Notes: generated by a model from the sequence alone, not told the origin. DNA of 64,000 nt from Sphingopyxis indica (GCF_900188185.1 NZ_FZPA01000005.1:157038-221037), one strand, 5' to 3'; counted from the stretch's first letter, positions 44,235 to 53,520 are shown. Numbers and translations: made by a program.

Positions 44235-44316
44235 CGTCATTGCGAACGGAGTGAAGCAATCCAGAGTCACCCGCGCCGCCCTGGATTGCTTCGTCGCTAC
44301 GCTCCTCGCAATGACG
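44235..44316. repeat. REP-like palindrome, family A, diverged copy
   Basis: CGTCATTGCGAACGGAGTGA ... TCGCAATGACG with GCAATCCAGAG and CTGGATTGC inner arms. It is less symmetric than the copies at 5492 and 22013 (a CGTCGCTACGCTCC insertion in the right arm). It lies 53 bases before rlmN. Confidence 0.85.
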
Positions 44317-44368
44317 ACAGCAGCGAGAATTGCGCTTTCCCTCCAACCTCCCTATATGGCCGCCCATC

Positions 44369-45598
44369 ATGCAGATCCCCGGCCATATCGACCCGGTCAC
44401 GACGGGCACCGTCCCCTTGCGCGGGGGCAATCGCGTCGACCTCGTCGGCCTGACGCGCGAGGGCGTGCGCGCCGCGCTCGAGGAAGCCGGGCTCGACGCG
44501 AAGGCGGCGAAGCTGCGCGCGAAGCAGATCTGGCACTGGATCTATCATCGCGGGGTCACCGATTTCGACGCGATGACCGACATTGCAAAGGCGATGCGCC
44601 CCTGGCTCACCGAGCGCTTCATCGTCGGCCGCCCGACGGTGCGCGAGGCGCAGCTGTCGAACGACGGCACGCGCAAATGGCTGCTCGCCGCCGCCGACGG
44701 CCAGGAATATGAGATGGTGTTCATCCCCGACGCCGACCGCGGCACGCTCTGCGTGTCGAGCCAGGTCGGCTGCACCTTGAACTGCCGTTTCTGCCACACC
44801 GGCACGATGCGGCTCGTGCGCAACCTGACCGCGGGCGAGATCGTCGGGCAGGTGCTGCTCGCGCGCGACGCGCTCGGCGAATGGCCGAAAGGCAATATGG
44901 CGGGCGGCGATCAGGACGACGACGAGGCAGGCCACTACACCGCCGACGGCCGGATGCTCACCAACATCGTGATGATGGGCATGGGCGAGCCGCTGTATAA
45001 TTTCGACGAGGTCAAGGGCGCGCTGAAGATCGTGATGGACGGCGACGGCCTGGCGCTGTCGAAACGCCGCATCACCCTGTCGACGAGCGGCGTCGTGCCG
45101 ATGATGGCGCGCGCGGGCGAGGAGATCGGGGTCAACCTCGCGGTCTCGCTCCATGCGGTCAGCAAGGAAATTCGCGACGAGATCGTGCCGCTCAACCGCA
45201 AATATGGCATCGAGGAACTGCTCGAGGCCTGCGCCGCCTATCCCGGCGCGAACAATGCGCGGCGCATCACCTTCGAATATGTGATGCTGAAGGACAAGAA
45301 TGACAGCGACGCTGACGCGCGCGAACTGGTGCGGCTGATCAAGCAGTATCGCCTCCCTGCGAAGGTCAATCTGATCCCCTTCAACCCCTGGCCCGGCGCG
45401 CCCTATGAATGCTCGTCGCCCGAGCGGGTGCGCGCGTTCAGCAATCTGATTTTCGAGGCCGGGATCTCCGCCCCCGTCCGCACCCCGCGCGGCCGCGACA
45501 TCATGGCCGCCTGCGGCCAGCTCAAGAGCGCCGCGACGAGGCCGAGCCGCGCCGAACTCGACCGCATCGCCGCCGAAAAACAGGCCGCGCTCGGCTGA
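44369..45598 (+). CDS. rlmN: 23S rRNA/tRNA adenine-C2 methyltransferase RlmN
   Basis: Radical SAM enzyme making m2A2503 in 23S rRNA and m2A37 in tRNA. The 409-residue product has [11 protein letters not shown] (radical SAM CxxxCxxC, about 139-149), [15 protein letters not shown] with the catalytic Glu, and [17 protein letters not shown] with the methylatable Cys. An acidic insertion ([12 protein letters not shown], about 179-190) between helices is longer than in E. coli RlmN but occurs in other alphaproteobacteria. ATG 44369 fits; extension to 44330 is spurious. Confidence 0.95.
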   Translation: MQIPGHIDPVTTGTVPLRGGNRVDLVGLTREGVRAALEEAGLDAKAAKLRAKQIWHWIYHRGVTDFDAMTDIAKAMRPWLTERFIVGRPTVREAQLSNDGTRKWLLAAADGQEYEMVFIPDADRGTLCVSSQVGCTLNCRFCHTGTMRLVRNLTAGEIVGQVLLARDALGEWPKGNMAGGDQDDDEAGHYTADGRMLTNIVMMGMGEPLYNFDEVKGALKIVMDGDGLALSKRRITLSTSGVVPMMARAGEEIGVNLAVSLHAVSKEIRDEIVPLNRKYGIEELLEACAAYPGANNARRITFEYVMLKDKNDSDADARELVRLIKQYRLPAKVNLIPFNPWPGAPYECSSPERVRAFSNLIFEAGISAPVRTPRGRDIMAACGQLKSAATRPSRAELDRIAAEKQAALG

Positions 45599-45665
45599 GT
45601 TCCCTTCCTGTTGGCTTCCTTTTCTCGCTGAAAAGCGGGCCGAAGAGGCATGTCCATTCTGTACC

Positions 45666-45683
45666 GTGTTGTAAAAATAACAC
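45666..45683. promoter_or_regulatory. Small dyad in the AT-rich region upstream of the barrel gene
   Basis: GTGTT and AACAC around GTAAAAAT, in an AT-rich stretch that also holds CATAAT near 45703. The promoter of the outer-membrane gene at 45804 is probably here. Site function is not determinable. Confidence 0.35.
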
Positions 45684-45803
45684 AGGTAAGAAAATTGTCA
45701 TAATCTGAACGATGCGTTCATTGCAGCGACAGCCGCGAAGCCCATCTAGGGCGCGGGCCACGACCCAAAGGGCGCGGTCCTGACTAGAATGAAGGAACAT
45801 ACA

Positions 45804-46262
45804 ATGAAAAAATTCGCAGTTGCAGCCGCTCTCCTCTCGGCCGTCGTTGCCGTCCCCGCCATGGCCGCCGACGGCGGCGAGGTTCGCGCCGAAGTGCGCG
45901 GCGGGTACATCACCGGCTCGGGCCTCGACGACGCCACCATCGGTGCCGCCGCCGGCTATGACTTCGACCTCGGTTCGACCGCCTTTGCGGGCGCCGAAAT
46001 CGCGGGCGACAAGGTGCTGAAGGACGGCTTCGACGTCCAGTTCTCGGCCGGCGGCCGCGTCGGCGCCAAGGTCGGCACCGCGGGCAAGGCCTATGTCACC
46101 GGCGGTTACACCTTTACCGACATCGACGATCCCTATGCCGGCGTCGGCTATCAGCACAAGCTGGGCCAGAACATGTACGCCAAGGCCGAATATCGCCACC
46201 AGTTCATCGGCAACTTCAGCGATTTCGACACCTTTGCGGTCGGCCTGGGCGTTGCTTTCTGA
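45804..46262 (+). CDS. Small outer-membrane beta-barrel protein
   Basis: A 152-residue exported protein: signal MKKFAVAAALLSAVVAVPAM (cut AMA-A), then about eight alternating strands such as VRAEVRGGYITGSG, GAAAGYDFDLG, KAYVTGGYTFTDID, MYAKAEYRHQF and a final Phe (GLGVAF) as needed for Bam insertion. It fits OmpA/OmpX-type barrels annotated as porin family proteins. ATG 45804 is preferred to ATG 45789 because GAAGGAA lies seven bases before it. A strong terminator follows. Confidence 0.87.
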   Translation: MKKFAVAAALLSAVVAVPAMAADGGEVRAEVRGGYITGSGLDDATIGAAAGYDFDLGSTAFAGAEIAGDKVLKDGFDVQFSAGGRVGAKVGTAGKAYVTGGYTFTDIDDPYAGVGYQHKLGQNMYAKAEYRHQFIGNFSDFDTFAVGLGVAF

Positions 46263-46290
46263 TCCGTTCGGAAAGCCACGAAACGAGGAA

Positions 46291-46321
46291 GGGGCGGCCC
46301 CGCGGGGTCGCCCCTTTTCTT
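46291..46321 (+). terminator. Rho-independent terminator after the barrel gene
   Basis: GGGGCGGCCCCGCGGGGTCGCC then CCTTTTCTTTT: stable stem followed by a T-rich tract, 28 bases after the stop codon. Confidence 0.88.
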
Positions 46322-46350
46322 TTGGGGCGACGCACGGCACGACAGCGGGC

Positions 46351-46998
46351 ATGACCTACCGCATCGACTCGGTCCTCACCGGCAAGGCGCACGTCTTCGG
46401 CGCGCGTGGCGAGCCGAGCGCGATCGCCAAGACGCCCGCGACCGGCCCGCGCGCCGTCACCTTCCTCGGCATTGCGGGGGACGAGCAGGCCGACCTGTCG
46501 GTCCACGGCGGCCCCGACAAGGCGATCCACCATTATCCGCGCGACCATTATGCCTTCTGGGACGACGCGCTCGGCGGCCATGCGCTGCTCGCATCGCCGG
46601 GCGCCTTCGGCGAGAATATCTCGACCTCGGGCCTCGTCGAGGATGCGGCGTGCATCGGCGACCGCTACCGGCTCGGCAGCGCGCTCGTCGAGGTCAGCCA
46701 GGGGCGCCAGCCGTGCTGGAAGCTCGGCCACCGCTTCGGCATCGCGACCGTCCCCGCAACCGTCGTCAGGACGCGGCGCAGCGGCTGGTATTACCGTGTC
46801 CTCGAAGAGGGTGCGGTCGCGGCGGGCGACGCTCTGGCACTCGTCGAACGCCCGCTCCCCGGCTGGCCGGTCGAGCGCGCCTTTCGCCTGCTGATCGCGG
46901 GCGGCGGCAAGCGCGAGCCCGCGGCGCTCGCCGAGCTGGCCGCGATGGAGGTGCTGGCGACGAGCTGGCGCGAGCGCGCGACGAAGCTGCTCGGTTAG
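46351..46998 (+). CDS. MOSC domain protein, YiiM-like
   Basis: A 215-residue MOSC (molybdenum cofactor sulfurase C-terminal) protein of the YiiM type, which reduces N-hydroxylated bases such as 6-hydroxylaminopurine using Moco. Features are GEPSAIAKTP, FLGIAGDEQADLSVHGGPDK, HHYPRDHY, FGENISTSG and the conserved Cys in QGRQPCWKLGHRFG, with the late 3-helix YiiM domain (about 165-215). ATG 46351 (MTYRIDSVLTGK) is the family start. Monocistronic between a terminator and a repeat. Confidence 0.9.
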   Translation: MTYRIDSVLTGKAHVFGARGEPSAIAKTPATGPRAVTFLGIAGDEQADLSVHGGPDKAIHHYPRDHYAFWDDALGGHALLASPGAFGENISTSGLVEDAACIGDRYRLGSALVEVSQGRQPCWKLGHRFGIATVPATVVRTRRSGWYYRVLEEGAVAAGDALALVERPLPGWPVERAFRLLIAGGGKREPAALAELAAMEVLATSWRERATKLLG

Positions 46999-47025
46999 TA
47001 TCTATCCTGATTCTCCGGATCGGAA

Positions 47026-47145
47026 CCCGTTCGTCCTGAGGAGGGGCTGAGCTTGTCGAAGCCCCGTCTCGAAGGACCAGATGCCACGCATGGTCCTTCG
47101 AGACGCCATTTCGACGGGGCTCAATGGCTCCTCAGGACGAACGGG
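47026..47145. repeat. REP-like composite, sister of the copy at 17990
   Basis: CCCGTTCGTCCTGAGGAGGG ... CTCCTCAGGACGAACGGG, with inner arms GTCTCGAAGGACCA and TGGTCCTTCGAGAC and a family D segment (GAGCTTGTCGAAG). The inner arrangement is nearly that of 17990-18093 but contains a longer loop. Lies between the convergent MOSC and carboxyltransferase genes. Confidence 0.87.
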
Positions 47146-47174
47146 GCTTTGAATCGGCATGAACAGGACAGACC

Positions 47175-48692
47175 CTACCCAAGCACCCGCCACGCCAGCT
47201 CTGCAAACTCGCACAGCAATGGCCGCGTATCGCGCGGGTCGATGATGTCCTCGACCCCGAATTTCTCCGCGGTGCGAAAGGGCGAGCGGACGCGGTTCAG
47301 CCGCTCGCGGATCGCCTCCAGATGCGCCGCCGGATCCTCGGCGGCTTCGAGCTCGCTCTTGTAGGCGACCTCGACCCCGCCCTCGATCGGCAGGCTGCCC
47401 CAGTCGCCCGACGGCCAGGCGAAGCGATACTGGAAGCGTTCGGCGTTCGACATCGCGCTGCCCGCGATGCCATAGGCGCGGCGCACGACGACCGACGCCA
47501 GCGGCACGCTCGCGCGGTAGATCGCGTTCATCGCCTGCACGCCATAGCGGATCGTCCCCGTCCGCTCGGCCTCGCCGCCGATCATGAAGCCGGGATTGTC
47601 GACGAGGTGGACGATCGGCAGGCGGAACTGGTCGGCGAGCTTGACGAAGCGTTCGGCCTTCTCGCTCGTCTTCGCGTCCCACGACCCGCCGAGATAGGAG
47701 GGGTCGCTCGCGAGCACCGCGACCGGCCAGCCGTCGAGCCGGGCAAAGGCGGTGATCACTGCGCGGCCCCAGCGCGCGCCCATTTCGAAGACGCTGCCCT
47801 GGTCGAACACCGCCTCGGCAATGCGCCGCATCGAATAGACCCGCTTCGCCTCGCGCGGGACGATGGACAACAAGGCCTCTTCGCGCCGGCCGACGGGATC
47901 GTCGGACGCGATGCGCGCGGCGCGCTCATGGATCGACGAGGGCAGATAGGACAGGAAGCGCCGCGCCGCCGCGAACGCCTCGGCCTCGCTCGCCACCTCG
48001 TCGTCGACGACGCCGTTGCGCGTATGCACGTCGGTGCCGCCGAGTTCCTCGCGGTCCAATGTATCGCCGATCGCCGCGGCGACCGCCGGCCCCGCCGCGA
48101 AAAGCTGCGACAGCCCGCGCACCATTACGCTGTAATGGCTCGCGACGACGCGCGCCGCGCCGAGCCCCGCGGTCGGGCCGAGCGCGAGCGCGACCACCGG
48201 CACCGTGTCGAGATTGGCGATGATCTGGTCCCAGCCCGGAACGTGCGGGATATAGGTATAGCCCATATCCTCGAGTGTCTTGACCGACCCGCCGCCGCCG
48301 GTGCCGTCGATCATGCGGATCAGCGGCAGGCGATATTCGTGCGCCATCGCTTCGCACTGGATGAATTTGCGGTGCAGCGCCGCATCGGCCGCACCGCCGC
48401 GCACGGTGAAATCGTCGGCCGAGGCGACCACCGGCCGCCCGTCGATATTCGCGCGCCCGAAGATGAAATTGCTTGGCGCAAGGTCTTCCAGCTCGCCATC
48501 GGGGCCGTAGGTGCCCCGCCCCGCGATCTTGCCGATCTCGCGAAAACTCCCCGGATCGACGATCGCCGCGAGCCGCGCCCGCGCGTCCATCTTGCCGCGC
48601 CCATGCTGGCGCGCGACCTTTTCCGCACCGCCCATCTTCTCGGCCATCGCCCGCCGTGCGGCGAGTTCGTCCACTTCCTTTTTCCAGCTCAT
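47175..48692 (-). CDS. Acyl-CoA carboxylase carboxyltransferase (beta) subunit
   Basis: Transfers the carboxyl group from biotin to an acyl-CoA such as propionyl-, methylcrotonyl- or geranyl-CoA. The 505-residue protein has the two carboxyltransferase halves: N-terminal with GKIAGRGTYGPDGELEDLAP and MIDGTGGGGSVKTLE, C-terminal with DNPGFMIGGEAERTG, two oxyanion Gly-Gly/Gly-Ala sites (GGGGS and MIGG). The partner biotin carboxylase/BCCP subunit is not in the window. It shares a divergent promoter with an SDR gene, and a TGACG-GAAA-CGTCA palindrome lies between them. Confidence 0.87.
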   Translation of the reverse strand: MSWKKEVDELAARRAMAEKMGGAEKVARQHGRGKMDARARLAAIVDPGSFREIGKIAGRGTYGPDGELEDLAPSNFIFGRANIDGRPVVASADDFTVRGGAADAALHRKFIQCEAMAHEYRLPLIRMIDGTGGGGSVKTLEDMGYTYIPHVPGWDQIIANLDTVPVVALALGPTAGLGAARVVASHYSVMVRGLSQLFAAGPAVAAAIGDTLDREELGGTDVHTRNGVVDDEVASEAEAFAAARRFLSYLPSSIHERAARIASDDPVGRREEALLSIVPREAKRVYSMRRIAEAVFDQGSVFEMGARWGRAVITAFARLDGWPVAVLASDPSYLGGSWDAKTSEKAERFVKLADQFRLPIVHLVDNPGFMIGGEAERTGTIRYGVQAMNAIYRASVPLASVVVRRAYGIAGSAMSNAERFQYRFAWPSGDWGSLPIEGGVEVAYKSELEAAEDPAAHLEAIRERLNRVRSPFRTAEKFGVEDIIDPRDTRPLLCEFAELAWRVLG

Positions 48693-48712
48693 GGCGGTGA
48701 AGCTAGCTTACG

Positions 48713-48728
48713 TTGACGGAAACGTCAT
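48713..48728. promoter_or_regulatory. TGACG-N4-CGTCA palindrome, LiuR-like operator
   Basis: TTGACGGAAACGTCAT, perfect TGACG/CGTCA dyad in the 70-bp gap between the divergent carboxyltransferase and SDR genes. It shares CGxAAACGTCA with the site at 30876-30891 and resembles operators of MerR-family LiuR regulators of branched-chain acyl-CoA catabolism. Confidence 0.5.
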
Positions 48729-48762
48729 GCCATAATCGCCGAAACCGAAGGGAGAGAGACAC

Positions 48763-49542
48763 ATGGTCGAAATGAACCTTGCGGGCCGCACGGCGCTCGT
48801 CACCGGCGCCTCGCGCGGGATCGGGCGCGGCATCGCGCTCGCGCTGGCAAAGGCGGGCGCCGACGTCGCGGTCAACTATACGCGCGACGAGGCGGCGGCG
48901 GGCGAGACCGTCGCCGCGATCCGGGCGCTCGGCCGCAAGGCCAAAGCCTATCGCGCGTCGGTCGCCGACGAGGAAGCGAGCGCCGCGATGGTCGCCGGAA
49001 TCGAGGCCGATTTGGGTCCGCTGTCGATCCTGGTCAACAATGCCGGCATCGCGAGCCGCGGCACGCCGGTCGCCGATACCGACGCCGCCGAAGTCGAGAA
49101 ATTGCTCGGCGTTCACGCGGTCGGCGCGCACCGCCTGTCGCGCCTCTGCCTGCCCCAGCTCCGCCGGCACGACCGCAGCGACATCGTCATCATCTCCAGC
49201 GTCGCGACGCTGCACAATGCCGCGAACGGCGCGCCCTATAATATGGCGAAAGCGGCCGCCGAAGCGCTCGCGCTCACGCTGGCCAAGGAAGAGCTGAAGC
49301 ATGGCGTCCGGGTCAACATCGTCTCGCCGTCGCTCACCGTCAGCGACATGGGCGAGCGGCTCGCGCGGGCGGTGACGGGCAACGACGATATCCACCACCT
49401 CGACGCCAAATTCCCCTTCGGCCGCGTGCCCGACCCCGACGACGTCGCCGCGGCGGTGCTGTGGTTCGTGTCGGACGCCAACCCCTATTGCTCGGGGCAG
49501 AAACTCAATATCGACGGTGCGGGAATGGCATCGTTCCGATAG
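48763..49542 (+). CDS. SDR oxidoreductase, FabG-like, divergent from the carboxyltransferase gene
   Basis: A 259-residue SDR: VTGASRGIGRGIALALAK (about 13-30), NNAG (about 90-93), catalytic SSVATLHNAANGAPYNMAKA with YxxxK, and GQKLNIDGAG near the end. Close in style to FabG/3-hydroxyacyl-CoA dehydrogenases, so acting on a CoA thioester in the same pathway as the divergent carboxyltransferase is plausible. Start ATG 48763 follows AGGGAGAGAGAC. Confidence 0.88.
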   Translation: MVEMNLAGRTALVTGASRGIGRGIALALAKAGADVAVNYTRDEAAAGETVAAIRALGRKAKAYRASVADEEASAAMVAGIEADLGPLSILVNNAGIASRGTPVADTDAAEVEKLLGVHAVGAHRLSRLCLPQLRRHDRSDIVIISSVATLHNAANGAPYNMAKAAAEALALTLAKEELKHGVRVNIVSPSLTVSDMGERLARAVTGNDDIHHLDAKFPFGRVPDPDDVAAAVLWFVSDANPYCSGQKLNIDGAGMASFR

Positions 49543-49550
49543 TCCATCAC

Positions 49551-49653
49551 GTCATTGCGAGGAGCCGAAGGCGACGCGGCAATCCCCAGTCATCGGCCTT
49601 GCGCAAGGTCGATAGCGTGAGATTGCTTCGTCACTGCGTTCCTCGCAATGACG
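49551..49653. repeat. REP-like palindrome, family A, long variant
   Basis: GTCATTGCGAGGAGCCGAAG ... CGTTCCTCGCAATGAC with GGCAATCCCC and GATTGCTTCG arms; a longer central segment than the other family A copies. It lies between the SDR and S10 peptidase genes. Confidence 0.83.
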
Positions 49654-49685
49654 CAATTCAAACGACCGGCCACTAAGGATTCGAC

Positions 49686-51284
49686 ATGAAAGCCATTACC
49701 GCCGCCGCCCTCGCGCTCGCCCTCGCCGGCTGTGCGACGGCGCAGTCGCACGAGCCGCAAGGCGCCGCCGACACCGCCGCTCCCAGCGGCCCGATGTTCA
49801 CCCCCACCGCGATCGAAAGCCGCGGTTCGGTGACCGTCGGCGGGGTCGCGATCCCCTATCGCGCGGTCGCGGGAACGCTGGTCGTCCATCCCGCGGGCTG
49901 GGACGACAGCGTGCCCATCGACCGCAAGCGCGACGAAGATGCGGCGGACGATGTCCCCGACAGCGAAGCCTCGATGTTCTACACCGCCTATTTCAAGGAG
50001 GGGGCGCCCGCCGCCAGCCGGCCGATCACCTTCCTGTTCAACGGCGGCCCCGGTTCGCCGACCTTGTGGCTCCACATGGGCGCCTTTGGCCCGGTGCGCG
50101 TCGAGACCCCCGACCTCGCGCACGGCAGCGCGCCCTATCGCACCGTCGCCAACGATCAGAGCCTGCTCGACGTCTCCGACCTCGTCTTCGTCGATGCGCC
50201 GGGCACCGGCTTCAGCCGCGTCGCGGGCGAGGACAAGGCGAAGGCGTGGTATGGCGTCGATCAGGATATTCACGCCTTCACCGTCTTCGTGCGCGACTTC
50301 CTGTCGAAATACGGCCGCTGGACCTCGCCCAAATATCTCTATGGCGAAAGCTATGGGACGATGCGCGCCGCCGGGATGACGCTCGCGCTGCAACGGCAGG
50401 ACATCGACCTCAATGGCGTGATCCTGCTCTCCGACATCTTGAACTGGGACCTGATCCCCGACGATCCCCAGGTCAATCCGGGGGTCGACCTGCCTTATAT
50501 CGTGTCGCTGCCGAGCTATGCCGCGACCGCCTGGTATCACAAGCGCGCGGGCGCCGGGCGCGAGCTCGAACCCTTTCTGAAAGAGGTCGAGGCTTTCGCG
50601 ACCGGCGACTATGCGCTCGCGCTGCTCAAGGGAAATAATCTATCCGATAAAGAGCGACAGGCGATCGCGGCGAAGCTCCACGGCTACACCGGCCTTCCGG
50701 TCGACTATCTGCTCAAGACGAACCTGCGTATCGAATATGGCGCGCTGCAAAAGGAACTGCTCGCGGACCAAGGGCTCACCACCGGCACGCTCGACACGCG
50801 CTTCACCGGCGCGACGCTCGACCCGCTCTCGAAGATCGCGTCGAACGACCCGCAGGGCAGCGCGATCGGCGCCGCCTATACCGCGGCGTTCAACGATTAT
50901 GTCCGCACCGCGCTCGGCTATGGCGCGGGCACGCATTATGAAGGCGGGCTCGATGTCTATGGCAGCTGGGATTACAAGCACCAACCACCCGGCGCCGCCC
51001 GTCCGCTGATCGCCCTCCCCAACGTCCTCCCCGACCTCGCGGTCGCGATGAAGCAGAATCCGAAGATGAAATTGCTCGTCACCGGCGGCTATTTCGACAT
51101 CTCGACCCCCTATTTCGCCGGCTGGTACGAACTCCAGCACCTGCCCGTGCCCAAGGAGCTGCAGGCGAACATCGCCTACAAATATTATCCCGCCGGCCAT
51201 ATGATCTATGTCAACCCGGCCCTCCTGACCGAGATGCACAGCGACGTTGCAGATTTCATCCGGCGTACGGATGGGATTGATTGA
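49686..51284 (+). CDS. S10 family serine carboxypeptidase-like lipoprotein
   Basis: A 532-residue lipoprotein: lipobox in LALALAGCATA (Cys at about 16). Serine carboxypeptidase fold: NGGPGSPTLWLHMGAFGP (oxyanion, about 120-137), nucleophile Ser in YGESYGTMRAAG (about 222), catalytic Asp in VTGGYFDISTPYFAG and His in YPAGHMIYVNP near the C-terminus. Members of this bacterial clade are peptidases with unknown substrates, exported to the periplasm or outer membrane. The frame is strong and the start ATG 49686 has an AAGGA just before it. Confidence 0.88.
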   Translation: MKAITAAALALALAGCATAQSHEPQGAADTAAPSGPMFTPTAIESRGSVTVGGVAIPYRAVAGTLVVHPAGWDDSVPIDRKRDEDAADDVPDSEASMFYTAYFKEGAPAASRPITFLFNGGPGSPTLWLHMGAFGPVRVETPDLAHGSAPYRTVANDQSLLDVSDLVFVDAPGTGFSRVAGEDKAKAWYGVDQDIHAFTVFVRDFLSKYGRWTSPKYLYGESYGTMRAAGMTLALQRQDIDLNGVILLSDILNWDLIPDDPQVNPGVDLPYIVSLPSYAATAWYHKRAGAGRELEPFLKEVEAFATGDYALALLKGNNLSDKERQAIAAKLHGYTGLPVDYLLKTNLRIEYGALQKELLADQGLTTGTLDTRFTGATLDPLSKIASNDPQGSAIGAAYTAAFNDYVRTALGYGAGTHYEGGLDVYGSWDYKHQPPGAARPLIALPNVLPDLAVAMKQNPKMKLLVTGGYFDISTPYFAGWYELQHLPVPKELQANIAYKYYPAGHMIYVNPALLTEMHSDVADFIRRTDGID

Positions 51285-51342
51285 TCGCGTTCGCGCTCCC
51301 CGTCCCATCGGCAGCATTGGGGTGGGGAGCGGCCGCTTGTGA

Positions 51343-51477
51343 ACCCCGGCGAAAGCCGGGGCCCAGCGCTGAAATACGCAAGGTCGGCCTTGGAACTCTG
51401 GACCCCGGCTTTCGCCGGGGATCATCCAAGATGCGCGAATAATCTTTTCGTCATCCCGGACTTGATCCGGGATCCCG
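51343..51477. repeat. REP-like repeats of two types in tandem
   Basis: First a facing pair of CCCCGGCGAAAGCCGGGG hairpins (51343-51422), then a family C hairpin TCATCCCGGACTTGATCCGG through 51477. They fill the gap between the convergent S10 and DUF6624-like genes. Confidence 0.85.
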
Positions 51478-51484
51478 CTTTTCC

Positions 51485-52528
51485 TCAATCACCGCCGCAC
51501 GCTCCGAATGTCTCGTCCATGCTCTTGCGATAGTCGGCCAGCGGACCCAGCTCCATTTCGGTGCGTGCCGCGTCGATCAGTACCGGATCGTCCTGCGCCA
51601 TCGGGAGGAGCGGCCGCACGGCATGTCCCGCTTCGCACGCGCCGAACTGTGTCGCATAGCGCTGTTTCCCCGTCAGCTTCAGCATGACGCGGTCGTAGAG
51701 ATAGGCATAGTCGGACTTGCTTGCCTCGCCGGTCTTGGCGAGCGGTTCCATCAACCGTAGCGCCTCGACCTGCAAAGCCGGGTCCTCGTCGGCATGCTGC
51801 GCGAGCAGCCACGCGGCATGCGACGCCTCCTTCCCGACCGCCGAGATCGTCGGCCAGCCCTTTTCGGCGATATAGCCACGCAACATTTTCCTATTCCTGC
51901 GGTCCTCGGTCGCGATCATCGCCCAGGTCAAATAGTCGAAAAGCGGCCTCAGTTCCGCCGGCAGGCGCGGATCGCCTTCTTCGGCGCCCCACGACAGCAT
52001 ATGCCGGGCCAACTGCTCGCGGAAGGTTGCGCCGATCAGCGTCCGTGCATCCTCGGATTTGGGCGGCTCCACCGCGGAAACGGCGATGCTCAATCCCATC
52101 CGCCCTCCCCGCACGGCAAAATTCCACAGTTGGCGCGCTTCCGCGAGCCGCGCCGGAAGCGCCGCTCGCTCGATTTCGGACGCGACATCAAGGTTGGCGG
52201 CCGCAGACACTGCGCGGCACAATGCGTCGCCATAAGGACCCGGCGGCAGCATCTCCGCCTCGGCGTCGATCGCCGCAAGTGCCGCTTTCGCCTTCACTGT
52301 CGCCGCCGCAAAACAAGCCTTGTCATAAGCCTTGATCGAATCCCACGCCGCGCGCGCGGTACTTCCCTCGTCTGCGAAGCGGCCCGCCATCCAGCCGAAA
52401 TCGCCCGGATCGAATGCCCCATCCGTCACATAGGGTTTCAGCGCATCGGGCGGCGGCGTCTGCGCCGATGCTGCAGCCGGAATCGAAGCGCCGATGAATA
52501 GTGCCAGCCAAAGTCCCCGCAGCGCCAT
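51485..52528 (-). CDS. Exported protein with DUF6624-like C-terminus
   Basis: A 347-residue protein: signal MALRGLWLALFIGASIPAAA (cut ASA-Q) and a long helical N-terminal half with Cys pairs (KACFAAA, ALCRAVS). The last 150 residues fit the DUF6624 pattern: GWPTISAVGKEASHAAWLLA, QHADEDPALQVEALRLMEPL, YAYLYDRVMLKLTGKQRYAT then Gln-Phe, a match for the QxYGTQ region. Function unknown. Start at ATG 52528 is chosen; the frame continues upstream over the DMT transporter's start. Similar in its loose make-up to the helical repeat protein at 26893. Confidence 0.7.
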   Translation of the reverse strand: MALRGLWLALFIGASIPAAASAQTPPPDALKPYVTDGAFDPGDFGWMAGRFADEGSTARAAWDSIKAYDKACFAAATVKAKAALAAIDAEAEMLPPGPYGDALCRAVSAAANLDVASEIERAALPARLAEARQLWNFAVRGGRMGLSIAVSAVEPPKSEDARTLIGATFREQLARHMLSWGAEEGDPRLPAELRPLFDYLTWAMIATEDRRNRKMLRGYIAEKGWPTISAVGKEASHAAWLLAQHADEDPALQVEALRLMEPLAKTGEASKSDYAYLYDRVMLKLTGKQRYATQFGACEAGHAVRPLLPMAQDDPVLIDAARTEMELGPLADYRKSMDETFGACGGD

Positions 52529-52607
52529 AAAAGCCAAGCTAGCAGCTTCACCCCGCACGGCAAGCGGGGCGCTGTCAGCCCCCTGAATCTCGGCTAAAGC
52601 CCTCCCC

Positions 52608-53510
52608 ATGCGCCCCGATTCGGCTTCCCCCGTCATCCCCTTTCTCGTCGCGTGCGGCGGGATTGCGACCTTTTCGATGATGGACGTGCTGATGAAGGGG
52701 CTGTCGATCGAGATCGGCGCCTATAACGCCGTGCTCTGGCGCACCGGAGCGGGCGCGCTGCTCAGCGGGGCGATTTATGCCTGCGCGCGGCCGCGCTGGC
52801 CCGACCGCGCGGCGATGCGTATCCATGCGGTGCGGTCGCTGTTCGTCGCGGGGATGGCGATCGCCTTTTTCTGGGCGCTCGCGCGGCTGCCGATGGCGGA
52901 GGCGATCGCGCTCGCCTTCGTCGCGCCGCTGATGACGCTCTATATGGCCGCGCTGTTTTTGGGCGAGAAGATCGGACCGCGCTCGGTCGCCGCCTCGCTA
53001 CTCGGGCTGCTCGGCGTGGTCGTGATCGTCGCGGGCAAGCTCGGACGCGGCACCTATGCGCCCGAGGCGCTGTGGGCGGTCGGCGCGGTGTTCCTTTCGG
53101 CGGTCTTCTACGCCATCAACCTGATCCTCGCGCGGCGGCAGGCGAAGATGGCCGAACCGCTCGAGATCGCCTTTTATCAGAACGCCTTCGTCGCCGCGAT
53201 CCTCGCGCTCGGCGCGCCGTGGTTTCTCGCGGTTCCCGATGCCGCCCACGCGCCGCACATCGCGGGCGCCGCCGCGCTCGCGACGCTGTCGCTGCTGCTT
53301 TTGAGCTGGGCCTATGCCCGCGCCGAGGCGCAGATCCTCGCGACCACCGAATATACCGGCTTTCTGTGGGCGATGATGTTCGGGTGGTATTTCTATGCCG
53401 AGCCGGTGACGCTGCCGACGATCGCCGGCGCGCTGCTGATCGTCGCGGCGTGCCTGATCGTCGCGCGCAAGACCCCGCAGCTCGACCCGGTCGAGCCGGC
53501 GGCGGCCTGA
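52608..53510 (+). CDS. DMT superfamily (EamA) transporter
   Basis: A 300-residue membrane protein with ten hydrophobic helices made of two EamA repeats of about 140 residues each (first PFLVACGGIATFSMMDVLMK, second LWAVGAVFLSAVFYAINLIL). Such proteins export amino acids, metabolites or drugs; substrate not predictable. Divergent from the DUF6624-like gene (79-bp gap) and followed by a large nested repeat. Confidence 0.9.
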   Translation: MRPDSASPVIPFLVACGGIATFSMMDVLMKGLSIEIGAYNAVLWRTGAGALLSGAIYACARPRWPDRAAMRIHAVRSLFVAGMAIAFFWALARLPMAEAIALAFVAPLMTLYMAALFLGEKIGPRSVAASLLGLLGVVVIVAGKLGRGTYAPEALWAVGAVFLSAVFYAINLILARRQAKMAEPLEIAFYQNAFVAAILALGAPWFLAVPDAAHAPHIAGAAALATLSLLLLSWAYARAEAQILATTEYTGFLWAMMFGWYFYAEPVTLPTIAGALLIVAACLIVARKTPQLDPVEPAAA

Positions 53511-53520
53511 AAGATTATCT

